Assembly (NCBI GenBank): GCA_900552705.1
Contig: USAX01000033.1
Location: 1 to 15,338 of the forward strand
DNA: 15,338 bases
Direction: 5' to 3'
Source of the DNA: an uncultured Collinsella sp.
Lineage (GTDB): Bacteria > Actinomycetota > Coriobacteriia > Coriobacteriales > Coriobacteriaceae
Under the pieces are notes generated by a model, which saw only the letters and a program-made list of their open reading frames with translations, did no database searches and was not told where the DNA came from. Numbering within the stretch: the stretch's first letter is position 1; the number at the start of each line of letters is the position of its first letter. The position numbers and the translations under genes were made by a program. Of the stretch, positions 1 through 6,547 are shown in pieces.

Positions 1-817
1 CGGCACCGGTCAGGATGGTGGCGACCAGCGACACCAGGCACAGACCAAACATCGTGGTCGCCATGCGGCCCAGGTAGGCGTTCTGCACGTCGGCGGGGTC
101 GATGCCCTGCGCCTTGTACTCGTCCTGCACGAAGGTCACGGCGCGCTGCGTGACAATGGAGCCCGACATGGAACCCATCTTGTCCGCCATACCGTTGGCG
201 CCCTCGACGAGCTTGCCCTGATCGATGAGGCCGCCTTCAACGCCCAGGCGCAGGCTCTTCATGGTGATCTTGCCGCCGTCGGCATCAATCTGCTTTTGCA
301 TGTTTTGCGCCGCTGCGGCCTTTTGCTGCATCTCGGCGAGCTGCTCGGGCGTCATTGCCGCCATCTGCTCGGGAGTGGGCATGGCCTGGGCGCCGCCGCC
401 ATTGCTTGCCTCGGTGGATGCGCCGGTCATGTCGCCCATGGAGTCGGCGTCGATGCCCTGGTTGAGCGAAAGGACGACGGTCTCGGGCAGGCTCATAATG
501 TCGGCAATCTTGCCGCCATCGGCACGCTCTTCCTCGGTGCCCTTGTACGTTCGAATGCCGTTTTTGTCAGCCTTGCTAAACACGGCCTCCACAGCTTTGG
601 CGTCCTTGGTGCTCATAAAGAGCTCAAGGTCATCGAGCGATTCGGCGCGAATGGTGTCGGGCACGGGCGAGGCGATGCCGCCTTGCTGTACGCCCACGTC
701 GACGATGTCGCTCATGTAGGTAGGCAGTGCCAGATCGGCGTTGCAGCTGATTACGATAAGTACGATAGCTGTGAACAGTGCCAGGACATGCTTTTTAAAG
801 AGTTTGAGAATCCTCAC
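1..817 (-). CDS. ABC exporter, membrane-domain N-terminus (partial)
   Basis: The first 272 codons of a gene that continues beyond base 1. The protein starts MRILKLFKKH, has a hydrophobic helix at about residues 10-33 and then YMSDIVDVGVQQGGI, a stretch typical of the multidrug-type ABC exporters that carry a membrane domain and an ATPase in one chain (known of the family). A second helix begins near residue 253 (MATTMFGLCLVSLVATILTG). Between the two helices are about 200 hydrophilic residues, far more than the usual short first external loop; residues 146-175 are rich in Met, Gln and Ala. The GTG start at 817 is chosen because GGAGAG lies 7 bases upstream; it overlaps the marR stop by 4 bases, so the two genes are almost certainly co-transcribed. 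The ATPase domain is outside the window, so the class is inferred from the first helix region. The substrate is unknown; export of a toxic compound sensed by the MarR protein is a reasonable guess. Confidence 0.8.
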   Translation of the reverse strand, partial: MRILKLFKKHVLALFTAIVLIVISCNADLALPTYMSDIVDVGVQQGGIASPVPDTIRAESLDDLELFMSTKDAKAVEAVFSKADKNGIRTYKGTEEERADGGKIADIMSLPETVVLSLNQGIDADSMGDMTGASTEASNGGGAQAMPTPEQMAAMTPEQLAEMQQKAAAAQNMQKQIDADGGKITMKSLRLGVEGGLIDQGKLVEGANGMADKMGSMSGSIVTQRAVTFVQDEYKAQGIDPADVQNAYLGRMATTMFGLCLVSLVATILTGA

Positions 818-1263
818 TCGGCATCTCTCCTTTCTTGATTGCGGTCGATAATTTCGTTGGCACGTCTTAGAAGGCGCACCATCTCTTGGGTATCTGTTTC
901 GCCGAGCTGCTCGAGGAAGGCCGCGGTGCGGTCCTCGAATTCCCGACGTTTGATTTCGAGGACCTGGAATCCCTTGTCGGTCACCGTGACGTGTACGCGA
1001 CGGCGGTCGGTCTTTGAGTGCTTGCGCTCGACCCAGCCCTTGGCTTCGAGGGCGCGCAGAATATTGGCGATGCGAGCGCTCGAGACCCAGGCGCGATCAG
1101 CGAGTTCGCTCGGCGTGAGCGAGCCGCCAGCGAGCATGAGGGCGCGCATGACAGCCATCTCGCCGCCGAGAGCTTTGTCCGCAAAGCGCGAAATGCGCTG
1201 ATGCATGCTGCCAAACTCAGTTAAAAGCTGACGCCCAAGCTCATGGAAATCGGTATCTTCCAC
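814..1263 (-). CDS. MarR-family transcriptional regulator
   Basis: A 149-residue protein of normal MarR length. It shows the winged-helix core: SLTPSELADRAWVSSARIAN (about 48-67) as helix-turn-helix, followed by the recognition end LRALEAKGWVERK and the wing with TDRRRVHVTVTDKG (85-98); the Asp-Arg of the wing is the family signature. The C-terminal helix (about 103-145) would form the dimer interface. Translation starts at GTG with AGGGG about 6 bases upstream. The gene overlaps the ABC exporter gene by GTGA, so it very probably represses its own operon and is released by a ligand that the exporter pumps out; this is inference from gene order. A 21-bp imperfect palindrome 13 bases upstream of the start is a candidate operator. 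Confidence 0.92.
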   Translation of the reverse strand: MEDTDFHELGRQLLTEFGSMHQRISRFADKALGGEMAVMRALMLAGGSLTPSELADRAWVSSARIANILRALEAKGWVERKHSKTDRRRVHVTVTDKGFQVLEIKRREFEDRTAAFLEQLGETDTQEMVRLLRRANEIIDRNQERRDAE

Positions 1264-1276
1264 CGAAAACCCCTAA

Positions 1277-1297
1277 CACTAGAAACTATTTTCAGTG
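1277..1297 (-). promoter_or_regulatory. candidate MarR operator palindrome
   Basis: A 21-bp imperfect dyad with arms CACT and AGTG at the ends and AAA/TTT inside (7 of 10 positions symmetric). It lies between base 1264 and the upstream region, directly in front of the GTG start of marR. Size and place fit autoregulation by a MarR dimer; no binding evidence exists. Confidence 0.4.
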
Positions 1298-1332
1298 AAA
1301 GATGATACCCCTGTACGCGCACCCTAACCGGC

Positions 1333-1359
1333 AGATTTTGAGGCATGTCCCAAAAATCT
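1333..1359. promoter_or_regulatory. dyad-symmetric site between the divergent genes
   Basis: A 27-bp dyad with perfect 7-bp arms AGATTTT and AAAATCT, and a second inner match GG/CC around GGCATGTCC (9 of 13 positions symmetric). It lies between divergently transcribed marR and the dehydrogenase gene, so it could be an operator serving either side. No -35/-10 pair could be fixed nearby with confidence. Confidence 0.3.
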
Positions 1360-1504
1360 ACGTGGCTGCCAGTCAATATAAAGAGCGTATAAAGACTTAA
1401 AATCATTCAATAATTGTAGCGTTTCAAAGAATTATCATGCACGCGGTTAGGCGAGGGGTTGTCACCACCATGACGACTGGGACTCATATAACGCCACGTG
1501 CGAT

Positions 1505-1551
1505 GCTCCAACTTCCCGCAAGGAGACACCTTATATAAAGGGGGTTGGAGT
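1505..1551 (+). promoter_or_regulatory. 5' leader stem that hides the ribosome binding site
   Basis: CTCCAAC at 1506-1512 is the exact complement of GTTGGAG at 1544-1550. The stem extends on the inside by two G-U and two G-C pairs and on the outside by one G-U, giving about 12 pairs. The 3' arm contains the probable Shine-Dalgarno sequence (AGGGGG, 1539-1544) of the dehydrogenase gene starting at 1553. The loop holds a small AAGG/CCTT hairpin. If it forms in the mRNA it would limit translation. Confidence 0.4.
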
Positions 1552-1552
1552 C

Positions 1553-2302
1553 ATGGCATTTGACTTCACGGGCAAAACCGCGATCGTTACCGGTGGCACT
1601 CAGGGCATTGGCCTCGAGATTGCCAAGGGCATCGTTGCGGGCGGCGGACACGTCGCGCTCATCGCAAGGAACGCTGCTAAGGGCGAGGCCGCGGTGGCCG
1701 AGCTTGGCGAGGGCAACAAGTTCTACCAGCTCGATGTTGCCGATGCGCCCAAGGCGCGCGAGACCGTCGAGCAGATTTTCACCGATCTGCCCCAGACCAA
1801 CATTCTGATCAACTGTGCCGGCGTTATCAGCACCAAGAAGTTCGACGAGATCGACGACACCGAGTGGCGTCGCACCATTGACATCAACCTCAACGGCACC
1901 TTTACCATGATGAATGCCGTGTACCCGCACTTTAAGGCGGCACATGCCGGCACCATCGTCAACGTGAGCTCTGTGGCTGGCAAGATCGGCGGCGGCCTGC
2001 TCGGCACTGCTGCCTATGCGAGCTCCAAGGCCGGCGTCAACGGCCTGACCAAGGCGGTCGCTAAGGAGGGCGGTAAGTTTGGCATTCGCTGCAACGCCGT
2101 GTGCCCGTCGCTCACCCTTACCGATATGACCTCGATTCTCTCTGATGAGAACTCCCAGCGCATCATCAACGGTATCCCCCTGGGCCGCGCCGCACAGGCC
2201 AGCGAGCCCGCGCAGATGGTGCTGTTCTTCGCTTCCGACCTTGCCAGCTTCGTGAACGGCGAGATCGGTGACTGCGACGGTGGCATCGTCCTGGACGGGT
2301 AA
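1553..2302 (+). CDS. short-chain dehydrogenase/reductase (SDR), KduD/FabG-like
   Basis: A 249-residue classical SDR. Visible motifs: the nucleotide-binding TGGTQGIG at 13-20, the structural NCAG at 87-90 (the usual NNAG with Cys), the active-site Asn in INLNG (N114), the catalytic Ser in NVSSVAG (138-139 region) and YASSK (Y155, K159). The length and the C-terminal DCDGGIVLDG fit this subfamily. It would reduce a ketone or oxidise an alcohol with NAD(P)H in the cytoplasm. The next gene encodes a 2-keto-3-deoxygluconate permease, which favours a sugar-acid substrate, as in KduD (2-dehydro-3-deoxygluconate dehydrogenase); a FabG-like role cannot be excluded from sequence alone. The start is the ATG with AAAGGGGG 8 bases upstream. 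Confidence 0.88.
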   Translation: MAFDFTGKTAIVTGGTQGIGLEIAKGIVAGGGHVALIARNAAKGEAAVAELGEGNKFYQLDVADAPKARETVEQIFTDLPQTNILINCAGVISTKKFDEIDDTEWRRTIDINLNGTFTMMNAVYPHFKAAHAGTIVNVSSVAGKIGGGLLGTAAYASSKAGVNGLTKAVAKEGGKFGIRCNAVCPSLTLTDMTSILSDENSQRIINGIPLGRAAQASEPAQMVLFFASDLASFVNGEIGDCDGGIVLDG

Positions 2303-2321
2303 TATCCCGCGACGATTATTC

Positions 2322-2361
2322 GGCGACGGCTCCTGCGACTCGGGACCGTCGCCTTCTTTCT
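2322..2361 (+). terminator. terminator-like hairpin after the dehydrogenase gene
   Basis: GGCGACGG (2322-2329) pairs with CCGTCGCC (2346-2353), and the stem is followed by the T-rich TTCTTTCT. This is the shape of a Rho-independent terminator, 19 bases past the stop codon. It may cut or attenuate transcription into the permease gene. Confidence 0.6.
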
Positions 2362-2370
2362 GGCACAGGA

Positions 2371-2393
2371 GCGTGTGACCGCGTGTCACACGC
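2371..2393 (+). promoter_or_regulatory. perfect 9-bp palindrome upstream of kdgT
   Basis: GCGTGTGAC (2371-2379) and GTCACACGC (2385-2393) are exact inverted repeats separated by CGCGT. The centre resembles a CRP/FNR-type or GntR-type operator, but the TGTGA...TCACA half-sites are 7 bases apart rather than the usual 6 for CRP. It ends 6 bases before the Shine-Dalgarno sequence of kdgT, so a bound protein or an RNA hairpin here would act on the permease gene alone. Confidence 0.45.
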
Positions 2394-2410
2394 ATCAAAA
2401 GGAGATATAA

Positions 2411-3424
2411 ATGAGTGAATCGACTGCGGTGGAGGCGCCGGCAACAAAGGAGCCGTTCTTTAAGATGTCCTCCATCCCGGGTGCCAATATTTTGGTGCCG
2501 CTTTTGCTGGGCTGCCTGCTCAACACGCTGTTCCCCGACCTGTTTAAAACGCTCGGCAGCTTTACGCTCGGCATGACCCAGCAGGGCGCAGGCCCGCTTG
2601 TTGGCGCCTTTTTGCTCATCGTCGGTACGACGATTTCGTTTAAGAGTGCTCCTGCCGCCGCTGCCCGCGGTGCCATCATTATCGCCGTCAAGCAGGTCGT
2701 GGTCGTTGCCGTGTCGCTGCTCATCCTTTATGTGTTCAACGACAACCTGTTTGGCATCTCGGCCATGGTGATGCTGGCCGCTTGCACGGGTGCGAACAAC
2801 GCTATGTACGCTGGACTGATGGGCACCATGGGCAATGAGGCCGAACGTGGTGCCGTCGCCATCACCACGCTGGTTGTCGGCCCTCCGGTCACGATGATCG
2901 TGCTCGGCGCTGCCGGTCAGGCTCCGATCGGCTGGTCGCTCGTGGGCGCCATCCTGCCGATCGTCGTCGGCATTATCCTGGGTAACCTCTTCCCCAGCTT
3001 TAAGAAGATGATGGCACCGGCACTTTCCGCCATCATCGTGCTCGTCTTCTTTGCCATGGGCTCGACCATGACCTTTGGCCAGCTTATCAACGGTGGTCTT
3101 CCCGGCATCCTGCTCGGCGTGATCTGCTCGGTGGTCTTTGCAATTCCCGTCATCGCGGTCGACAAGCTCACGGGCGGTACGGGTGTCGCAGGTGCGGCCA
3201 TTTCGAGCTGCGCCGGAGCCAATGTGGCCACGCCTGCCGCCATGGCAAGCGTCAACGAGGCCATGTACGGCGGCGCGGTGCTCGCGACGGCTACGGCGCA
3301 GGTCGCAGCATGTGCTATCGTGACGGCCATTTTGACCCCGCTGGTCACCAGCTGGTGCTACAAGCATTTTGAGGGTCAGGGCCACAGCAAGGCAACGACC
3401 GACAAGGCCGCCGCAGCCGCCTAA
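2411..3424 (+). CDS. kdgT: 2-keto-3-deoxygluconate permease (KdgT family)
   Basis: A 337-residue, very hydrophobic membrane protein, close to the length of known KdgT (about 327). It begins with a short polar tail, then IPGANILVPLLLGCLLNTLFP and about ten predicted membrane helices. Family hallmarks visible are ACTGANNAMYAGLMG (about 122-136) and GGTGVAGAAISSCAGANVAT (about 256-275) followed by PAA. The family imports 2-keto-3-deoxygluconate, a breakdown product of pectin and other uronic acids, by proton symport (family knowledge). The C-terminal tail is Ala/Lys-rich. The start has a strong AAGGAGA 5 bases upstream. Together with the preceding SDR it suggests use of sugar acids released in the gut; KDG kinase and aldolase are not in this window. 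Confidence 0.85.
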   Translation: MSESTAVEAPATKEPFFKMSSIPGANILVPLLLGCLLNTLFPDLFKTLGSFTLGMTQQGAGPLVGAFLLIVGTTISFKSAPAAAARGAIIIAVKQVVVVAVSLLILYVFNDNLFGISAMVMLAACTGANNAMYAGLMGTMGNEAERGAVAITTLVVGPPVTMIVLGAAGQAPIGWSLVGAILPIVVGIILGNLFPSFKKMMAPALSAIIVLVFFAMGSTMTFGQLINGGLPGILLGVICSVVFAIPVIAVDKLTGGTGVAGAAISSCAGANVATPAAMASVNEAMYGGAVLATATAQVAACAIVTAILTPLVTSWCYKHFEGQGHSKATTDKAAAAA

Positions 3425-3463
3425 TGCCAAACGGCAATCAAAGCTAAATAACTAGCCATGCCA

Positions 3464-3499
3464 CAGGGCGGCCCCGGGGGAAATCCCGTGGCCGCCCTG
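3464..3499 (+). terminator. GC-rich hairpin after kdgT
   Basis: CAGGGCGGCC (3464-3473) and GGCCGCCCTG (3490-3499) form a perfect 10-bp stem 39 bases past the stop codon of kdgT. The tail CAGTTTCTGC is T-poor, so termination efficiency is uncertain, but it sits where a terminator is expected. Confidence 0.55.
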
Positions 3500-3894
3500 C
3501 AGTTTCTGCGGGGTCTCTGGGGCACTTTACCCTGCTAAAACTGGCATAACAGCTAGAGTGAACGTCGTACAAAGGCAAGGAAAAATACCAAACAAATCGG
3601 TGAACGGTAGTTGTTCGCGCTCGCATTTCCTGCGGATTTGTTAAAAACGCACTAATGGTATAAAAAAAGAAACATATAACAGCCCTGATGAAGGGGGTGG
3701 CTATGTTATCCTTCTCAAACGGGTGAAATCTTGGGTTTTGGGTTGCAGTTCCAAGGTGGACAAACGTTTTTCCCTGTACCAACGTGTGGTGAAGAACGGA
3801 AGAAGCCGGTAGTGCAAGCCGATAATTCAAGAATTCAATAAGCAGCGGTGTGAGAGAGCGCCGCATTACACGTAACTAGGAGCGTGGTTACACA
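3500..3894 (+). promoter_or_regulatory. long leader region of the pyruvate formate-lyase operon
   Basis: About 395 bases without a convincing gene. It holds a possible promoter, TTGTTA at 3638 and TATAAA at 3659 (spacing 15, shorter than ideal), in an AT-rich patch that stands out from the GC-rich surroundings. Just downstream, ATAACAGCC (3676-3684) can pair with GGC-TA-TGTTAT (3699-3709) around a loop. If transcription starts near 3671, the mRNA leader is more than 200 bases long. Such a leader would suit complex control of an oxygen-sensitive fermentation enzyme, but no known riboswitch class or clear FNR/Rex site was recognised. Confidence 0.4.
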
Positions 3895-5946
3895 ATGCAG
3901 GAGGCATGGGAAGGCTTCAAGGAAGGCATCTGGACGGGAGAGGTTGACGTCCGAGACTTCATCCAGAAGAACTACACCCCCTACGAGGGCGACGAGTCGT
4001 TCCTCGCCGGCCCGACCGAGCGTACCAAGGAGCTGTGGGGCGAGGTTCTCGACCTGCTGCTCAAGGAGCGCGAGCAGGGCGGTGTCCTCGATATGGACAC
4101 CAAGACCGTTACGGGTATCGTGAGCCACCCCGCTGGCTACATCGATAACGCCCACCGCGAGAAGGAGACCATCGTCGGTCTCCAGACCGACAAGCCGCTC
4201 AAGCGCGCGCTGCACGTCAACGGTGGTATCCGCATCGCTTGCCAGGCTGCCAGCCAGCACGGCTACAAGGTCGACGAGAACGTTGTCGAGCGCTACACCT
4301 TTGAGCGCAAGACCCACAACGCCGGCGTCTTCGATGTCTACACCCCCGAGATGCGCGCCTGCCGCTCGGCTCACATCATCACCGGTCTGCCCGATGGCTA
4401 TGGCCGCGGCCGCATTATCGGCGACTACCGTCGTGTCGCCCTGTACGGTGTCGACTACCTGATCAAGGACAAGGAGGCCCAGAAGGCTTCCACCCCGACG
4501 GTCATGACCGCCGACAACATCCGCGACCGTGAGGAGCTGCAGGAGCAGATTCGCGCCCTCGGCGAGCTCAAGATGATGGCCGAGACCTATGGTTTCGATA
4601 TTTCCAACCCTGCTACCAACACGCAGGAGGCCATCCAGTGGATGTACTTCGCCTACCTCGCTGCCGTTAAGGAGCAGAACGGCGCCGCTATGTCCATCGG
4701 CCGTACCTCCACGTTCATCGACATCTACGCTGAGCGCGACCTTGCCAACGGTACCTTCACCGAGGAGCAGATCCAGGAGTTCGTGGATCACTTCATCATG
4801 AAGCTCCGCATGGTCAAGTTTGCCCGTACCCCCGAGTACCAGGCCCTGTTCACCGGCGATCCGCAGTGGGTCACCGAGTCCATCGGCGGCATGGGCGTTG
4901 ACGGGCGCACGCTCGTTACCAAGATGAGCTACCGCTACCTGCACACGCTCGAGAACATGGGCACCAGCCCCGAGCCCAACATGACCGTTCTGTGGTCGAC
5001 CCGTCTGCCCGAGAACTTCAAGAAGTTCTGCGCCAAGACTTCTGTCGCCAGCTCCTCGATCCAGTACGAGAACGACGACCTCATGCGCGTTTACCACGGC
5101 GATGACTACGGCATCGCCTGCTGCGTGTCCTCCATGCGCATCGGCAAGGAGATGCAGTTCTTCGGCGCCCGTGCCAACCTGGCCAAGTGCCTGCTGTATG
5201 CACTCAACGGCGGTGTTGACGAGGTCTCCAAGAAGCAGGTCGGCCCCAAGTATCGCGCCGTCGAGGGCGATACGCTCGATTACGACGATGTTGTGGCCAA
5301 GTACAACGACATGATGAAGTGGCTCGCTGGCGTGTACGTCAACTCGCTGAACATCATTCACTACATGCACGATAAGTATTGCTACGAGCGCATCCAGATG
5401 GCTCTGCACGACAAGCACGTGCATCGCTGGTTCGCTACGGGCATCGCTGGCCTTTCCGTCGTGGCCGACTCCCTGTCCGCCATCAAGTACGCCAAGGTCC
5501 ACCCCGTCCGTGACGAGAACGGCATCATCGTCGACTTCGAGACCGAGGGCGAGTTCCCCAAGTACGGTAACGACGACGACCGCGTCGACCAGATCGCTCA
5601 CGACGTTGTGCACCAGTTCATGGAGTACATCCGCATGAACGACACCTACCGCAACTCCGTGCCCACGACCTCGGTTCTGACTATCACCTCCAACGTCGTG
5701 TACGGTAAGAAGACCGGCTCCACGCCCGACGGCCGCAAGGCTGGCCAGCCGTTCGCCCCGGGTGCTAACCCCATGCACAAGCGCGATAGCCACGGCGCCA
5801 TCGCTTCGCTGTCTTCGGTTTCCAAGCTCCCGTTCCGCGATGCTCAGGACGGCATCTCCAACACCTTCTCCATCATCCCGAGTGCGCTCGGCAAGGAGGA
5901 CCAGGTGTTCTTTGGCGATATCGACCTTGATCAGCTGGGCGAGTAA
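3895..5946 (+). CDS. pflB: pyruvate formate-lyase, catalytic chain lacking the radical domain
   Basis: A 683-residue protein that follows E. coli PflB (760 residues) from its AWEGF and VRDFIQKNYTPYEGDESFLAG near the N-terminus through to SIIPSALGKEDQV. It converts pyruvate and CoA into acetyl-CoA and formate in the cytoplasm. The catalytic pair is present as IACCVSSM (Cys409-Cys410, equivalent to Cys418-Cys419), and NNP-type segments such as GANPMHKRD and TSNVVYGKKTGSTPDGR are conserved. It ends with FFGDIDLDQLGE just where the glycyl-radical domain should begin, so it has no radical glycine. That domain is encoded by the next gene. The reading frame is intact over the whole length and the break is not a decayed gene. 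The start ATG has AGGAG 12 bases upstream, a rather long spacing; no better in-frame start exists. Transcribed with the small gene downstream. Confidence 0.95.
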   Translation: MQEAWEGFKEGIWTGEVDVRDFIQKNYTPYEGDESFLAGPTERTKELWGEVLDLLLKEREQGGVLDMDTKTVTGIVSHPAGYIDNAHREKETIVGLQTDKPLKRALHVNGGIRIACQAASQHGYKVDENVVERYTFERKTHNAGVFDVYTPEMRACRSAHIITGLPDGYGRGRIIGDYRRVALYGVDYLIKDKEAQKASTPTVMTADNIRDREELQEQIRALGELKMMAETYGFDISNPATNTQEAIQWMYFAYLAAVKEQNGAAMSIGRTSTFIDIYAERDLANGTFTEEQIQEFVDHFIMKLRMVKFARTPEYQALFTGDPQWVTESIGGMGVDGRTLVTKMSYRYLHTLENMGTSPEPNMTVLWSTRLPENFKKFCAKTSVASSSIQYENDDLMRVYHGDDYGIACCVSSMRIGKEMQFFGARANLAKCLLYALNGGVDEVSKKQVGPKYRAVEGDTLDYDDVVAKYNDMMKWLAGVYVNSLNIIHYMHDKYCYERIQMALHDKHVHRWFATGIAGLSVVADSLSAIKYAKVHPVRDENGIIVDFETEGEFPKYGNDDDRVDQIAHDVVHQFMEYIRMNDTYRNSVPTTSVLTITSNVVYGKKTGSTPDGRKAGQPFAPGANPMHKRDSHGAIASLSSVSKLPFRDAQDGISNTFSIIPSALGKEDQVFFGDIDLDQLGE

Positions 5947-5947
5947 C

Positions 5948-5972
5948 TATTGTTAGTGCTATACTAACAATA
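5948..5972 (+). repeat. AT-rich perfect inverted repeat between the two pfl cistrons
   Basis: TATTGTTAGT and ACTAACAATA are exact 10-bp inverted repeats around GCTAT, starting 2 bases after the pflB stop. Striking in a GC-rich genome. It could stabilise or process the mRNA so that the two chains are made in different amounts, or be an operator; spacing does not fit Rex. Confidence 0.5.
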
Positions 5973-5988
5973 ACGATTACTGATTAGC

Positions 5989-6008
5989 GCGCCGGTTTCG
6001 GCCGGCGC
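5989..6008 (+). repeat. short GC hairpin between the two pfl cistrons
   Basis: GCGCCGG pairs with CCGGCGC around TTTCGG. No T-run follows, so it is unlikely to terminate; with the preceding AT-rich repeat it makes a two-hairpin intercistronic region ahead of the next ribosome binding site. Confidence 0.45.
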
Positions 6009-6031
6009 CTATCAATCGAAGGAGACACATT

Positions 6032-6283
6032 ATGAAGGTTTCTGAAGTTTCCGAGACTCAGGCCGATAACCTGGTCCACATGCTCGACGCTTACGCCGAG
6101 AAGGGTGGCCACCACCTGAACATCAACGTCTTCAACCGTGAGACGCTGCTCGACGCTCAGGCTCACCCCGAGAAGTACCCGCAGCTGACCATCCGCGTTT
6201 CCGGCTATGCCGTGAACTTCCACACGCTCACCAAGGAGCAGCAGGACGAGGTCATTGCGCGTACCTTCCACGACAAGTTCTAA
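6032..6283 (+). CDS. grcA: autonomous glycyl-radical subunit of pyruvate formate-lyase
   Basis: An 83-residue protein that corresponds to the C-terminal radical domain of PflB. Residues 12-32 (DNLVHMLDAY...GGHHLNINV) match the E. coli segment ending GGQHLNVNV; then come NRETLLDAQAHPEKYPQLTI, the radical loop RVSGYAVNF with Gly58 as the radical carrier, and LTKEQQDEVIARTF. Residues 1-11 are a new N-terminus not found in PflB. It has its own strong AAGGAGA 6 bases before ATG and sits 85 bases after pflB. In E. coli the similar GrcA (YfiD, 127 residues) repairs PflB damaged by oxygen; here the catalytic chain has no glycine of its own, so this subunit should be essential for activity rather than a repair part (inference). 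PflA, encoded at 13528, is the likely activating enzyme. The symbol is assigned by domain likeness; the protein is shorter than E. coli GrcA. Confidence 0.9.
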   Translation: MKVSEVSETQADNLVHMLDAYAEKGGHHLNINVFNRETLLDAQAHPEKYPQLTIRVSGYAVNFHTLTKEQQDEVIARTFHDKF

Positions 6284-6460
6284 AGGGGTTTAACTCCCGC
6301 AGGATCGCCGGGCCGCTTTGGGTTACTTTCCAAAACGTCCTCGGACATGCAAAGGGCTCCGCTGCGCGCTTCGCGCGGCGGAGCCCTTTGCGTCCTGCGG
6401 AAATGTTTTGGAAAGTAACCCAAAGCGGCCCGGCGGGGGTCCTGTGTAGTCACCCTTTAG
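6280..6460. repeat. large palindromic element after the pfl operon
   Basis: Bases 6306-6336 and 6405-6435 are perfect 31-bp inverted repeats (beginning CGCCGGGCCGCTTTGGGTTA). Inside, 6349-6368 and 6372-6391 form a second stem of 20 pairs (one G-U) around a 3-base loop, with CAAAGGGCTCCGC as its core. Outside, CTAAAGGG (6280-6287, containing the grcA stop) and CCCTTTAG (6453-6460), and CAGGA/TCCTG, extend the symmetry imperfectly. It codes for nothing. It may end transcription of the pfl operon, but its size and double-stem form resemble a REP- or MITE-like dispersed element. Confidence 0.85.
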
Positions 6461-6547
6461 GCGGAACTCTCCTAATTATTTGGATGAGTCGTTTACTTAC
6501 TTGTGCTGTTACCGTCTTCCCGCTGTTGTTGGGGTATGCTTTGTTCG

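Noticed and set aside
2374..2390. A CRP binding site (TGTGA...TCACA)
   Set aside because: The half-sites are 7 bases apart rather than 6, so it is reported only as a generic palindrome.
1484..3430. A 648-codon open frame on the minus strand opposite the dehydrogenase and permease genes
   Set aside because: Its product is His/Gly/Asp/Arg-rich with no domain likeness and it mirrors two well-supported plus-strand genes; such frames arise from GC-rich codon bias.
3603..3612. A 10-base match AACGGTAGTT shared, inverted, with 12261-12270
   Set aside because: Many 10-base matches are expected by chance in a window of this size.
3835..5793. A 652-codon open frame on the minus strand opposite pflB
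   Set aside because: Val/Leu/Asp/Gly-rich low-information product, exactly antisense to a strongly conserved enzyme gene; a codon-bias shadow.
5950..5970. A Rex redox-sensor site (TTGTTA...TAACAA)
   Set aside because: The spacing between half-sites does not fit the Rex consensus and the site lies inside the operon after pflB.
5941..6035. A frameshift or sequencing error as the cause of the pflB break
   Set aside because: The gap has a clean stop, an 85-base spacer with structured repeats, a strong ribosome binding site and a new ATG and N-terminus; no single indel would restore a fused PflB.
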